A stretch of 64,000 bases of DNA from Ophthalmolycus amberensis (GCA_024529925.1 JAFEUB010000846.1:1983001-2047000); one strand, 5' to 3'. Shown: positions 38,673-50,499, counted from the stretch's first letter. Translations and numbers: made by a program. Notes: generated by a model from the letters alone, not told the origin.

Positions 38673-40149
38673 GGGCTCTGCCACCACCAACACTATGACC
38701 CCCCTCCCCCCCCTCTCTGTGAGGACTGGCCAGGTGAGAAGACAGCTGGAGAGACTCCACCAAGGCAAGGCTGCTGGACCTGATGGCATCAGCCCCAGGG
38801 TCCTGAAGACCTGCGCCATCCAGCTGTCTAATGTCCTTCAACACCTCTTCAACCTGAGCCTGAAGCAGGAGGAAGTCCCGGTGCTGTGGAAGACGTCGTG
38901 CCTGGTTCCTGTACCGAAGAAGACGACACCATCTGGCCTCAATGACTACCGACCAGTTGCCCTCACATCCCATGTGATGAAGGTGCTGGAGAGGCTGGTC
39001 TTGGCCCGCCTCCGGCCGCAGGTGAAATCCTCACTGGACCCTCTGCAATTTGCATACCAGCCTCGTGTGGGGGTGGACGACGCCATCATCTACCTGCTGC
39101 AGCGAGCTCAGTCGCACCTGGATGGATCCGGTGGCTCTGTGAGAATCACTTTCTTTGATTTCTCCAGTGCATTCAACACCATCCAACCAGTGCTGCTGAG
39201 TGAGGTGCTGCTGAGTGAGAAGCTGCGGGTGGTGGGGGTGAACGCGTCCACCGTCTCCTGGATCACTGACTACCTCACAGGCAGACCACAGTTTGTCCGA
39301 CTGGGCAGTGTGCTGTCTGATACTGGTGGTCAGTGATATTGGAGCCCCACAGGGAACTGTTCTGTCTCCCTTCCTGTTCACCTTGTACACCACTGACTTC
39401 CAGTACAACTCTGTATCATGCCATCTGCAGAAGTTCTCTGATGACTCTGCAGTGGTCGGGTGTATAAGGGACGGACGGGAGGAGGAGTACAGGGCAGTAG
39501 TGGATGACTTTGTGGAGTGGGCCGGTAGAAATCACCTGCGTCTGAACGTGGCCAAGACCAGAGAGATGGTGGTCGACTTCAGGAGGAAGACGACGATCTC
39601 CACAACCGCTGAGAGTTCTGGGAGAGGATGTGGACATGGTGGAGGAGTACAAGTACCTGGGTGTCTCCATCGACAGCAGACTGAACTGGAAGACCAACAT
39701 CAACGCTGTGTACAAGAAGGGGATGAGTCGACTCTTTTTCTTGAGGAAACTTCGATCCTTCAACGTGTGCAGCAAGATGCTGGAGATGTTCTATCAGGTC
39801 TGTTGTGGCCAGTGCACTGTACTTCGCCGTAGTCTGCTGGGGGAGCAGCATTGGAGCCGGAGACACCAACAGACTTAACAAACTAGTTAAGAAGGCCGGC
39901 TCCATCATTGGCTGCAAACAAGACTATCTGGAAGAGGTGGTGGAGAGGAGGACACTGAAGAAACTATTATCCATATTGGATAACCCGGACCACCCTCTCC
40001 ATCACCTACTGCAGGGACAGAGGAGCACTTTCTCCAACAGACTGATCCAGCTCCGCTGTCACAAGGACAGATTCAGAAAAACATTCCTGCCCTCTGCCAT
40101 TAGACTTTATAATAAAACACCTCGGGCCAGATCGTCGTCCTTCACATGA
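38638..40149 (+). pseudogene. LINE reverse transcriptase region, frame-broken
   Basis: The RT palm and fingers and the C-terminal region are spread over four frame segments: 38638-39336, 39293-39610, 39630-39790 and 39805-40149. Visible motifs in order are GKAAGPDGISPRVL, LNDYRPVALTSHVMKVLERL, FFDFSSAFNTI, APQGTVLSPFLFTLYT and FSDDSAVVG (the catalytic DD box, usually FADD). The C-terminal block contains RSTFSNRLIQLRCHKDRF and LPSAIRLYN, typical of L2-clade elements. The breaks lie near 39330, 39605 and 39795. Confidence 0.88.
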
Positions 40150-40466
40150 CTACAACGCTACACGGCTGTTGCTTGTTGTTGGTGATCCTGGCTCTACTGT
40201 CCAGGTTGTTTAGTTTAGTTTACTAGTTGCTAATTTTATTTAATTAATACCACTATTTTCATGGTATATACTGTGCATTTCTATTTTCTATTCTAGCTTA
40301 TTTTTTATTAATCTATTCCTTCAATTCAATATCTGCTCTGTTATTTTATTGTACTGTAGATATTGCGCATTCCATATGTTATATTTTACTCTGTAAATTG
40401 CTGCTGCTACAAACGAATTTCCCCCTGGGGATAAATAAAGTTTACATCTATCATCTATCTATCTAA

Positions 40467-43400
40467 TTATGCCACTCTCTGCTTATGTGCAATTTTCTAG
40501 AGCCAAGCAGTTCAAATCACAAGTTTTTACATTTTTGAACCAAACAATAGTCCGAAGAATAAGCAACAAGACATTTTGCCCACTCTTACTTTTTTCCGTT
40601 TTAGGGGAATAACTACAATATACAGTATCCTTGTGTCTTGTACATTGCGAACATATTTAACATACGGATACAGTGAACATGTAAACAGAATGCACCTTTA
40701 AATCTGTACAATGCCCCGCTTCACCTTACCTCTTAGTCCTTCCTTCTCTCTAATAGATGCAGATGATCAAACGAGCTTGCAAGTCTGCCTTCTTCATGGC
40801 TGCTGTCCCGGGCTGCGAGTTTGAGAAGAATGACTAATTATTAGCAGATTTCAGGAAAAAATAAAATAAAATCAATTTCAACATACTTCAAAGCCTCCAA
40901 CATTACAACTCTTACAATAAAGATCCTGACTTGAGCACAGTGTATTAATTAAAGGCAAAAACTCCCATTAAATGCTCAAATTCACTAGTTAATGCTCAGT
41001 CTCTGATTGACAGAGAGGAGAAACTCCAGAATCTGTATCCTGAATGAAGCAAATCAACAGTTTATTTCTACTACAGGGGGAATGTGAACATGTAGAATAT
41101 CTAAATCACACCTATAGAGACAAACGATAACAATACTTTGCTAATCTTTGCCATTGAGGTATTCTCTTTCTTCAACTGACACTTTGTGATATCTGCATTA
41201 ATCTGAAAGCAATACTCGATTATAAATTAACCAAAAATTACTAAATATCCGAATTCGAATTTAACGAAGGTCCTGAAAATGTGGTTCAAAGACAGTTCAG
41301 ACAGTAAGTAAGTTAATGCAATACACACAGTACACGGTTACAAACCCGCAAATGGTTATGTGGCATATAAACACAGAATGTATGAGAACAAATTTGCAGC
41401 GCCTTGATTAGGGCGAATGGGGCACCATCTCTCTGTATGTCACACTATAGCGCGGCATGTTGTGAGCATTTCCAGCGTGCCGACCAAACGATATCGTTTC
41501 AGCAAGACAGCAGAACTGAGCCCCGAAAGGTGCCCGTCTGTAGTTTTGCGTTTCTCGTATTTGGATTTTTGTTTCACTCATGGGGGTGCTGTTCTGACAT
41601 GTATCTATCAGAGATGCAGTGATGCCCCTTGCTGTGTCACGCTATTGATAACACCTACTGGAAACAGTTATTGTGAGGCAGCTAAAGGAACTTCATGCTA
41701 CTTATTGTTAGTCACTTTTATGCGAGGACACATCTCAACATCTCCTGGATGGATTGACAGCATTTTGTACAAACATTTATGGTTCGCAGACGATGAATCC
41801 TAATAAATGCCATACTTAAAAATGATTTAAGAGCATTCACAGTGATAAATTAATTTGTGTGGTGGGAGTCTGTATTCGGTTGTGTTGGTCCATAGATCTC
41901 CACTAAGATTCCCACAAACCAAGAGGAGCTCTGCAGCTTGTCAGGCATTTTCCAAACTGGCACCTCTACCCGGCCCCATTTCCTTGTCTGTGAGCTACTA
42001 GCAGTTTCGCTCTGTGATAATCTTAGACATTTACTTCAGAAGTGCTCAAAAATCTTTTGCTCCACTTTGATTATTGTTATCAGACAGATGTTTTAATCAA
42101 ACATTAAATCCAGAGAAGATCATTCTCAATCTGGGTCTTTTCCTCCACAATCTAGGAGTTTAAGGACTTGTATAAAGTCCTACCCTGCAAGAGCAAAAAT
42201 GATAAATTTGGGTATTTACTAGTCTTTCAACAGAAAATGGATCTCATCAGTATTGTATGAGCCAAATTCAATGTGATATTAAATATTGACTTGTATTTAC
42301 ATGTTTAACTGTAATCACATCTGTTTCTACTTTGAATGTTACAAGGATGTCGTTATAATTTGTTATAGTAAGAAATACATGCAAGTGACAGACAACTGTC
42401 ACTTTAAGGACACTGCGACAGTTACTGACAGTGTTGAGTAATATCTGAAGCACTATGGAGCCGCACAGTTTTCCGACCGTTAGGAAATGTGTTGTGAAAC
42501 GTGTTATATGGAACGATCTACGTGGATAACCTGTGGATACTTATAGTATGTCGAAGTAATCAGCGTACTTTTAGGAAGAAAGGAAGTTGATTGACTGACT
42601 TGTACGAAGGAAATTGGAATAAATAAAACACGTATTGCTTTCATCTACGAGCGGCGTCGGTGTGAGCTAAAGGTTTACTTACTGCTAAAGATTTGGATGC
42701 TACAAGTATTGTGAGCTTTTTACCCTTCATTATTTACAATTAATTGCATTAAAACAATTCCAAGCTGAGCATCGTTATGACCCGTATACAGCGAAGACAT
42801 TAAGTGTTTTTAGATAGTATTGTACATATCTTTTACATTTAAACTTTGAGATACATATAATCTTCTTTCTACATGCATGTTAATGTGCTTCTGGTATCAA
42901 ATGAAATCTGCCAGACAATCATTGACAATGCAGAAGTTAAAATGTCGATATTGCCTCATATAGCCTCAACAAAAACTCATTTTCACAACTGTGCTGCTTC
43001 AAGTAACCAGAGCAGACCACCGTGTGTATCTAATTCTACAGGAAAGGCGAGAGCCCCGCTGTTGGAGCAATACTTTGTAATGGTATTAGGTGGGCTATAA
43101 AAGTGTCAGAGCCCTGTAAACAGGCAATAAGAGAGTGAGCCATGGTCCGTTTTTGCAGGCATCAATCACTAAGTAATGTAGATGAAGTCTGAAAAACTGC
43201 TGGGCAATTGACATTATGAGATAAGTCTACTTTGTTTGGTATTATTATGGACAGTAATACTTAAAAGTGCTATAACCATAAATGCACAAACATCTGTGTA
43301 CAGAACTAGTGAACCAGAAACAAGGATAAACCAAAATATTGGTATGAAATTGAGAGGTAAACAGAGTTTCATCTAGAATGTTCTAGCATTTCCTTTGCCT

Positions 43401-44065
43401 TCTTCCGTGCATTTAGGAAACATCAAAATTATGAAAAGAAACAAACTGAAAGAACCGAAAGAAACTGTTACTTTTAGTCTTTGGGATATGAAATTGTGAC
43501 GACGCAATCATATTAATTTAAGTAGTTTTGTTTCGAGTAAACTCACTTAAAAACTAGTATACTAACAGTATACAGTACAACAGTATTCAAACTGCAGAGG
43601 ACCGTTTGGAAATGACTGACATGCAATCAAGGTATAATATACTTATACAGGAAACCTCAAGTAATGGTAGTTTATTGGGATCTCACAACATGTTGTCATT
43701 CCGGCTCGTCATAGTGACGCTTTGTCAGACCCCTTCGCGTAATTTTCGAATGCACTGGGAAGCGCAGAGCAAGGTCGCAGTACACACGCAGTTAACCAAA
43801 AAACTTGCTTAGGTTTAGGCCACAATCATGGTTGCGCTTAAAAAATAAGTGCATAAACTAAGTAAAATGTTAACTACGTAACAAGTACAGACAACACATC
43901 TCAAACATCTTAAATGTATCTTCAAAGTAGCTCAACACCGGTCTCCTGGTTGACAGTCCTGTGGGTTTAAATGGTTCTACGTCATCACATTCCCAGAGCA
44001 TTTTATCTGTACGTCCAATGACGACAACGATGGGTTAAACTGTAGTTACTCGAAAGCCATGCAGA
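40467..44065. other. unannotated interval between LINE and hAT element
   Basis: About 3.6 kb with no convincing gene. Open frames near 41404-41803 and 42873-43100 have no recognisable protein features. The stretch 42420-42665, with an AATAAATAAAACACG motif, has an LTR-like feel, but matching ends or duplicated flanks were not found. Confidence 0.5.
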
Positions 44066-44400
44066 CACTAAAGCAGGGGTCACTAATAGGCGGACCGCAG
44101 TCCGGATCCAGACGCTATTGTATCTAAACCCTGGACCAAAACCGATAAACAATTGAGAATTATTCTAATTTGACAGAGCGCTTCTATTTTAACCTGCGCA
44201 GCTTTTCTAGCCTTTACGGCCGTCGTTTAGCAGCCCAGGAAACACACCGACCAATTACATGCGTAAATCATCGCGATGCTGCTCAGCCAATCAAATATGT
44301 GTATTCCGATAAGCTTCCCACTCGAGTGGCGCGCGCGTGGGGAGAAGGGTGACAGACTCGAGTAGTCGAAGAATAGTGCGCGAGTCAGAAGTTATTTCAC

Positions 44401-45265
44401 ATGGCATTCACCAAAAAGAGAAATGTGGTCAGTGAGACTAGAGCCTTTAGCCAAGAATGTACAAACTCTTTGTTACGTCCCTTCTCTGTGGTCCAGGGGA
44501 AGGATTTAGAGACCAACACAAAACAACCCAAACGAAACAACAAATAGCTTGTGTACCAAACAATATTTATTATGCTCACGTAACAGTGATAAATGAGTGA
44601 GTCACAACAAGAGACTGGGAGAGGATGAGACAGGTGTGGTCGTGCCAAACAATTGAAACAAAGATAACAGAACTTGGCCGAACTAACTAACCTCTGAAAT
44701 CAACAAACAAAATGGCTTCTCTAACTTATCTAAATGTGCTTGACCAAAACCCAAATACAGACGAGGCACCGACCATACGCCTAGTGTATCTAGACACAGA
44801 AAATCCTACGTGTGTGCCAATGTACAGGGTACCCCAGACTCACCTACTGCCCGCAACCTCTCACCACAAATACTAACAAGTTCAGTTCTCAGAAGAGCCA
44901 TAAACCCAGTATGAAGTGAAGTCCTCCTGAGCTCAGAGGCTTCCTGTCTTTTGTCTGCGGCTCTCCCTCCACCGATTGGCCAGCCTGCCGGTGGTGCCAA
45001 TCACCAATCAGGACAACCGGCCCCCACAGGTGGAATGCAATCACCCGATTGACCTGCTAGTAGAACTGAGAGAGAGAGAGAAAAAAGGGAAGGGCAAGAG
45101 GGGAGAAAACACAACACTCTTAAATGTTAATTCTTCCCACGGAGAGTTTAAAACCAGTATGTCTCGTATGTTCAGAGACCGTGGCGATTATTAAAAGCGG
45201 TAACGTGAAGCACCACTACGAGACAAAGCATAACTCTTTTAAACAAACATGAAGGCAGAGAAAAT
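44401..45265 (+). pseudogene. hAT transposase N-terminal fragment, interrupted by the LTR
   Basis: The reading frame opens at 44401 with MAFTKKRNVVSETRAF, a start typical of ZBED/GTF2IRD2-type hAT transposases. It is split by the LTR at 44471-45121. After the LTR, in a different apparent frame, the conserved zinc-finger stretch appears: PVCLVCSETVAIIKSGNVK followed by HHYETKHNSF, with Cys-x2-Cys and His-x4-His ligands. A stop codon also falls at the pre-insertion junction, and a second TGA follows NSFKQT, so the gene was already decaying. The dimerisation and catalytic domains are absent. Confidence 0.75.
44471..45116 (-). mobile_element. solo LTR (probably Ty3/Gypsy-type)
   Basis: A 646-bp insertion with TG...CA ends (TGTTACG at 44471, ACAACA ending 45116) and a perfect 5-bp target duplication CTCTT (44466-44470 and 45117-45121). 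No internal retrotransposon sequence or second LTR is present, so it is a solo LTR left by recombination. Orientation is inferred as minus, because in that direction there is an AATAAA about 100 bp from the ACGTAACA end. Several CCAAT motifs lie in the presumed U3 (around 44975-45010). Family assignment rests on the end sequence and duplication length only. Confidence 0.82.
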
Positions 45266-45994
45266 AAACAAACCAAGAGCCCAATATGATCAGAATCCTA
45301 ACGCATTAATTCACTGCCCAACAATGATGTTAACAGAGCGGAATAGAGCTTTCAATAACCACAGATGTAACGTTACACCCTGCACACAAACTTATCTTTT
45401 TCTCTTCTCTCACCCTGAATGAACTGAATATAAAGCTGCAGGGCAATTCAGTGAAATTCATTTTTCTAAAATTAAGTACTTTATTTTAAGATGCATTTTC
45501 CAAAAGCTTTCCGTTATGTAATGTATTCTTAAATGCAGCCCTTATATTAACTTGAAACGAGAGCATTGATTTATTATTAGAGTATGTATCATTTATAATT
45601 CAAATTTGAAATCTGACAACAGCTGTTGTTGAGATATTATGCAATTGAACTTTCTATATTTGATTTAACTGTCAGTTGTTGACTACATACAGACGTTATT
45701 ACAACTGTTGGCTACTTCAATATATATGGAACTAAATCATACAGCAAGTTGGACATTGCGGTGACGTTCCGGACCTTTGCATTTGAAGATTCTCTCAAAA
45801 TGGAGCTCGTTGAATTGTATTTGATTACCCTGCACTAAAGAGTGCCTCTTGCATTGGTATCAGATGCAGAGGGGTGGGAGAAAGTCTCGGTATTTGATGC
45901 CCTGGAAATGTGAACAGGCTGGATATCACTATAACGAGATAAAATCATAACTCTACAACGTAAATAACACACCCGGCTCATCTTGAAACACGGA

Positions 45995-46160
45995 CACCGT
46001 CACATTTACCATACTAATATTGTCAAACAAATGTAGTGAAGTTAAAGTACAATGTTTACCTCTGAGATGGAGTAGAGTATAAGTATGAAGTTATATAAAT
46101 GAAAATACTCAAGTAAAGTACAATTCCCTCAAAATTGTAGTTAAGTATAGTATTTAAGAG
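45995..46160 (-). repeat. fragment of an abundant teleost dispersed repeat
   Basis: Contains AAATACTCAAGTAAAGTACA and CTCAAAATTGTAGTTAAGTA, which match a very common fish repeat that I recall but do not name securely. It is in reverse orientation to the usual presentation and diverged. It has no coding content. Confidence 0.65.
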
Positions 46161-46435
46161 CTAAATTAAGAGGCTAGATCTATGAAGAACTTGTCTAAGT
46201 GCAACATATTTATGGATTTCGCTTCCAAACGTACAAATTGTCTTCCGGTGAAGGACGCCACCCAACATAGGCTCACAAAATCCTTTGGGAAACACCGAGT
46301 CAGAGAGATTAATTTGTACTCTCATTGTTGGCACTTTGAAAAGTTGCTCCAACTTTGATCTAGCAACATCATACGGTCTGTTTTTTTGACCAACACCCTG
46401 GTTTATTATCAAACGTATGCAAAACTAATGACATT

Positions 46436-46665
46436 TACAACAGCCTTAGCTGTACTTTGTGTTTAGTGCTATTGTTAGCATACTACAATGCTAAACTAAG
46501 ATGGTGAACGTGGTAAACATACCTGCTTAACGTTTGCATCTTATCATTGTGTGCAAGTTAGCGTGCCGTTGTGAGCATTGAGCTCAAAGCACTGCTGTGC
46601 CTGAGTGCAGCCTCACAGATCTGCTAGCATGGACGTATAGACTCCAAGTCTTGTTAATGAATGAG
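46436..46665 (-). repeat. dispersed repeat family C, copy 1 (inverted)
   Basis: Reverse-complement copy of the segment at 48815-49000. Matching blocks include TGCTTTGAGCT, CCATCTTA, ATGCTAACA and CACTAAACA...AAGT. The family is widespread in perciform-type fish genomes to my recollection, but the element class is not certain. Confidence 0.75.
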
Positions 46666-47269
46666 GCAACATATGACCAGTTTATGGGACTAAGAAGATA
46701 ACAGAATTTTGAGCTGAAGCACTTTATTACTGAGGCGGTAGTGCTACCACCAGTTGTGTAAATGATTTATGAGCACTCCTCTGACTCAGAGACAGACAGG
46801 GCCGGCTGACTCAGTTTCAGAGAATGTATGGCAGACAAGCCATATTATTTACGTTTTCACACCACCCAAATCATTATCTAAAGATGGACTGAAGACGGCT
46901 CCACGGTTTGAAAAATTGTAAAATTATCCATGCGGCATAGAAGGTATGAAATTGTAGCTGTGTCACTCTACTATATATATTTAGTAGTACATCTCCTTTG
47001 TCTCACCACTGCCCACTGAGTGAAAAGCTAATTCAATAATATAAAAGGGGAATGGTGTTCCATCCATTCTCTTTTAAAGATGTTAGATGTTGGATCTTTG
47101 ACTTTAGTCTCTTGCAGTAAAGTGAAATGCAATAAAAATCACTGGGGCAATGTCCAGTGTTCCCTGTGAGCCACTTTGTTGCTTTTGAAGCATATCTGCT
47201 GCTGTTCAGCTACAAGTTCAGAGTGATTCAACTCAAATAAGAAATCAAATTATTTGGATATAACTTTGA

Positions 47270-47317
47270 TATCTTTGCCTACATATGCGCAAGTGTGCGC
47301 ATATGTAGGCAAAGATA
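47270..47317. repeat. perfect 22-bp inverted repeat (hairpin, 4-nt loop)
   Basis: The arms at 47270-47291 and 47296-47317 are exact reverse complements around the loop AGTG. No protein-coding or transposon end sequence is obvious around it. It could be a small fold-back insertion, a replication template-switch scar, or the stem of an RNA hairpin. Confidence 0.9.
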
Positions 47318-47399
47318 CTCGGGTGAATGACAAATAAAATACGCACGGTAATACAGATACCTCGTACTTTTAAAACTTTATTAAAGTCGTCATACATTT

Positions 47400-47545
47400 T
47401 TACACATACATGAAATTTGACGTCTGCATTTAACCCATCCCTAGCATATTGGGAGCAGTGGGCTGCTGAGAAGCGCCCGGGGAGCGGTTAGGGGTTTAGC
47501 CGAGGATCCTCTCTACCCAATGAGCCAGCACAGCCGCCCATAACC
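47400..47545. repeat. fragment of a common fish dispersed repeat (GCGCCCGGGGAGCGGTTAGG core)
   Basis: The stretch with TTTAACCCATCC, GGGAGCAGTGGGCTGC and GCGCCCGGGGAGC resembles a very frequent teleost repeat module. It sits directly to the left of the second hAT element. Class not determined. Confidence 0.5.
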
Positions 47546-47578
47546 CCACTTTAAAAAATCCAAATTAAGCCTTTAAGG

Positions 47579-48071
47579 CAGAGGTCTTCAACAGGGGGTC
47601 CGCGGCGGTACTGCAGGGGGTCCGCGAAAGTTTTGGTTGATTAGACTATTTAAAAAAAATATATATATTTTTTTACTTTTTTCTAAGCATGAATCTGTCC
47701 ATTATCTTAATAATTCAGCATTGTATGCAAGATTACAGGTATGTTTATGCATGGCAGTGGCACTAATAGGCCATCACTCATTTTTCCTTTCCACATTTAT
47801 GTTTAAATTGAAAACGTAAATTTGAATAGCTTGTGTGCATGATTATCATGCAATTGACAGACAATGTTGATATTGGCATTGGTATCAGCTGACAAGGTAT
47901 GCTGTGTATTGTTTGAAAAGCTTAGTATTGAATGCACAATAAAGAGGTATGTTTATACATGGCACTAGGCCCAGTTTAATATAAAACACAATTTTATACA
48001 ATATATATAGTCGGGGGTCCCTGCTCCATCAGTTTAGGGGTCCTTGGCCTGAAAAACGTTGAAGACCCCTG
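47579..48071. mobile_element. non-autonomous hAT element (493 bp)
   Basis: The terminal inverted repeats are CAGAGGTCTTCAAC at the left end and CAGGGGTCTTCAAC (reverse complement) at the right. A perfect 8-bp target-site duplication CTTTAAGG lies at 47571-47578 and 48072-48079. Subterminal GGGGGTCC motifs occur at both ends. There is no transposase ORF; the interior is AT-rich. Confidence 0.92.
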
Positions 48072-48154
48072 CTTTAAGGCATTCTTTTGAGGCATTTAAT
48101 TTAGCTTAACAGACAGGTTACTAGCACAAGCCCCTTTATTAAGTCTCAAATCAC

Positions 48155-48545
48155 CCTTTTTTAGCTTCCCAGTATCTCGTATATAAAATAAAGTTTTGAT
48201 ATGGGCCTGTAATTAATGAGGACCTCCCTGTCTGGGTTAGGTTTCAGGAGTGGCCTAACAATGCAAGGTTTCCTCCAGTGTAACGCAAGCCCGGCCTAAA
48301 TCGACCCCCGCTGGACAGAAGATTCAGGAATTATTTTAAGAATATCTTTTAAAGATGTTTCTTAAAACTACATTTATAATAGGGAGGCTCGGTTGGAAAC
48401 ATCAATAGAATGGTTTGAAAGCCCACCAGCAACAGCTGCTTAAATGTGAACTATAAGAAACCAGCAGGTCTGAGATCAGTGCTCTTTACCCTCACGCTTC
48501 CAACTATCGCAAGTTAACGTTACCTAGCAATCTTAGCTAGCTAGC
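48155..48545 (+). repeat. dispersed repeat family A, copy 1
   Basis: Aligns along about 390 bp with 52045-52410 in the same orientation, with scattered substitutions and small gaps. Shared blocks include CCTGTAATTA-TGAGGACCTCC, GATGTTT-TTAAA, GTTGGAAA and AGCAGGTCTGAG-TCA. No coding frame or terminal repeats found. Confidence 0.75.
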
Positions 48546-48814
48546 CAAACTCTCAATAACTGATATGCCCTATGGAATCGGTGTTGTGGCTTTTTAAAAA
48601 TATTCACAGAAACTGTAGGGCTCTAAGCCTCAAGCTGCCCGCCTCAGACCACCGTGGAGCACCCATCAAAAGATACTTGCTACCGGGTCAAAGAAATTCA
48701 AGTGGAAACCGTGCAATTTTAAAACAAAGAAAATCTCATTCTCAATGTATATACTCATTTTATGGGACATTACCTGAGACAATGTTAGTCACATTTAAAC
48801 AAGACTAAGTGTCT

Positions 48815-49345
48815 AAAGCCATGATGGTAGCTATGTGAAGTTGCACTTAGATAAAGTGGTGCTTTGAGCTAAATGCCAACATACACACGATGATATTGCT
48901 AGTATGCGGAGAAGGTAGAATCTTAAACATGTTAACCATCTTACTTTACCCCGTCAGCATGCTAACATTTGCTAACAACCACTAAACAAAGTGCAACTGA
49001 GGCAAGTGAGAATGTCATTAGTTTTCCGGCTATTTAGTCAGAAACCAAAGTATTGACCCGATGATGGTGCTAGAAGCAAACTTAAGGGACCATTAACGTG
49101 ATTATACAATTCATCTTGTATTCAACAAAAAACAAATAAACCCAAGTGAACCTCTTTGTGGCATTAGATTAAAAGTCAGGAAATCACCAAAGTCATTAGG
49201 ATGATCCTCTGGACACCATGGAAATCTGTACATTTGACATTGAATTCACAGCAATCCATTGGATAGTTGTTAATACTTCAAAGTCTGGACCAATCAACCA
49301 ACAGAACCATCCATAGCCATGCCACCATCATGGCTAAAAATCTAG
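48815..49345 (+). repeat. dispersed repeat family C, copy 2
   Basis: Contains TGCTTTGAGCTAAATG, GTCAGCATGCTAACATTTGC, GAATGTCATTAGTTTT, AAATCACCAAAGTCATTAGG and CATGGCTAAAAA, a module series seen repeatedly in fish genomes. The left part is the inverted counterpart of 46436-46665. Confidence 0.75.
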
Positions 49346-50440
49346 AGCTCAAGAGTGAAGAATTTACTCTGAGTCACAATCTATCAGAGTTACAATGCCA
49401 TCTGCTGTGTTGTTGGGTGCCAGAATCGATATGCATACATTTGAGATAATAATTGTAGGCTCCCACAGGCTGCAATATCGGCGAAGCGTTTCAGAGATGG
49501 AGAGGAAACATTGCTTATAGTTTAGCTTAGCCTTCAGCTAAGGACCTCTGCACCGCAGCGGTGGGCTGAGCTCACTGTTCACACAGAAGGCTTAACTATT
49601 AGAGAGATGAAGAGAAATGTTGCTTAGAGACTCAACTATTTGAGAGATGAGCAGAAAGCCCGCTGTTGGGCTCATTCTCTGCAACCAGTGGTACACCAAC
49701 GCATGGTGGAACCAGCAAACAAGCCAGTGGACGGGCTGGCTACTTGGCTGACGTGCCCATTCCGCCTGGCTTCCACGCAACACTGGTAACGGATAAATAA
49801 CAACTTTGGTCGGATCGTTTTCTGACTAGAGCAATTTACTTTCCTACGCTGTGACAAGAGTGAGGATGAAGCTGTTCAATTTGACTCATTTAGCAACTGG
49901 TTGCTTCCACCATGCTTCCATGGTAATGTTACACTGGCCACAGAAAATGTACAAAACAGCGGGCTGCCGCCAGCAGCAGCGCAGTGTTTATTGTCCCTCT
50001 GCCTCATTCGTCACTGCTAAGAAACCACCTCACCGGGAGGAGAGCAGACGGGAGCTTTGGAGACCAGCTGACCAGCTCTGTAGATGGACAAGCTAGCTAG
50101 CTAGCAGACCAGCCCTCTGCTGGCCCCCCTGCATAGTAGTCTGCCAGCAACATAGGGGTCAGCTACTATGGTCCCGTTGTTTAACGTTAACTTTTTAAAG
50201 TAGCACTCCAGGTCCCAGAGAGTGAGTGACTGTACACATTGATAGAAACTCATTTTCTTTGACTTTGACTTTGCAGAGAAGTCAATGCCATTCTCACTTC
50301 TGTATGGTTAGCCAGTAAATGTCTATGACAATTGAATCTAATTTAATGCGATGTCAGCCACATCACAGCTTTAACTATTGAATCTGAAGCCTGTTATTGC
50401 TATTGTAAAGGAAAGTGCAGATGATATCTTACCGAGGTGT
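49346..50440. other. repeat-like unannotated DNA
   Basis: No gene recognised. A 21-bp near-duplicate (AACTATTAGAGAGATGAAGAG and a diverged second copy) occurs near 49594 and 49636, and an AGCT-repeat palindrome lies near 50089-50102. The texture suggests old transposon remnants, but ends could not be defined. Confidence 0.35.
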
Positions 50441-50499
50441 AGACTACTGCAGGGTGGACAGCAATATATATATGCATATATATATATATATACGCCTGT

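Larger units (their letters stand above)
37024..40466 (+). mobile_element. near full-length L2-like LINE retrotransposon (inactive copy)
   Basis: A 3.4-kb non-LTR element on the plus strand, opposite to the Hox genes. The 5' UTR begins around AGATGGCGCC (37028-37040). The coding region holds an apurinic-type endonuclease followed by a reverse transcriptase. The 3' UTR ends in CCCCTGGGGATAAATAAAG and an ATCT-repeat tail (about 40440-40466), the 3' architecture of teleost L2/Maui-like elements of the CR1/L2 superclade. At least four frame changes interrupt the ORF, so the copy cannot make an intact protein. No clear target-site duplication was seen. L2 rather than Rex1 is judged from the tail and RT motifs and could be wrong. 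Confidence 0.88.
44074..45832 (+). mobile_element. internally deleted hAT transposon carrying a solo LTR
   Basis: The left end CAGGGGTCAC (44074) and the right end ATTACCCTG (ending 45832) are flanked by a perfect 8-bp target-site duplication CACTAAAG (44066-44073 and 45833-45840). The terminal repeats themselves match only over CAGGG. Inside is the N-terminal part of a hAT transposase. Most of the transposase catalytic region is missing. The element is interrupted by a 646-bp solo LTR. Without the LTR and its duplicated target the element would be about 1.1 kb. Confidence 0.82.

Noticed and set aside
42420..42665. Possible second LTR
   Set aside because: It has an AATAAATAAAACACG signal and an LTR-like texture, but no matching TG/CA ends with duplicated flanks could be found.
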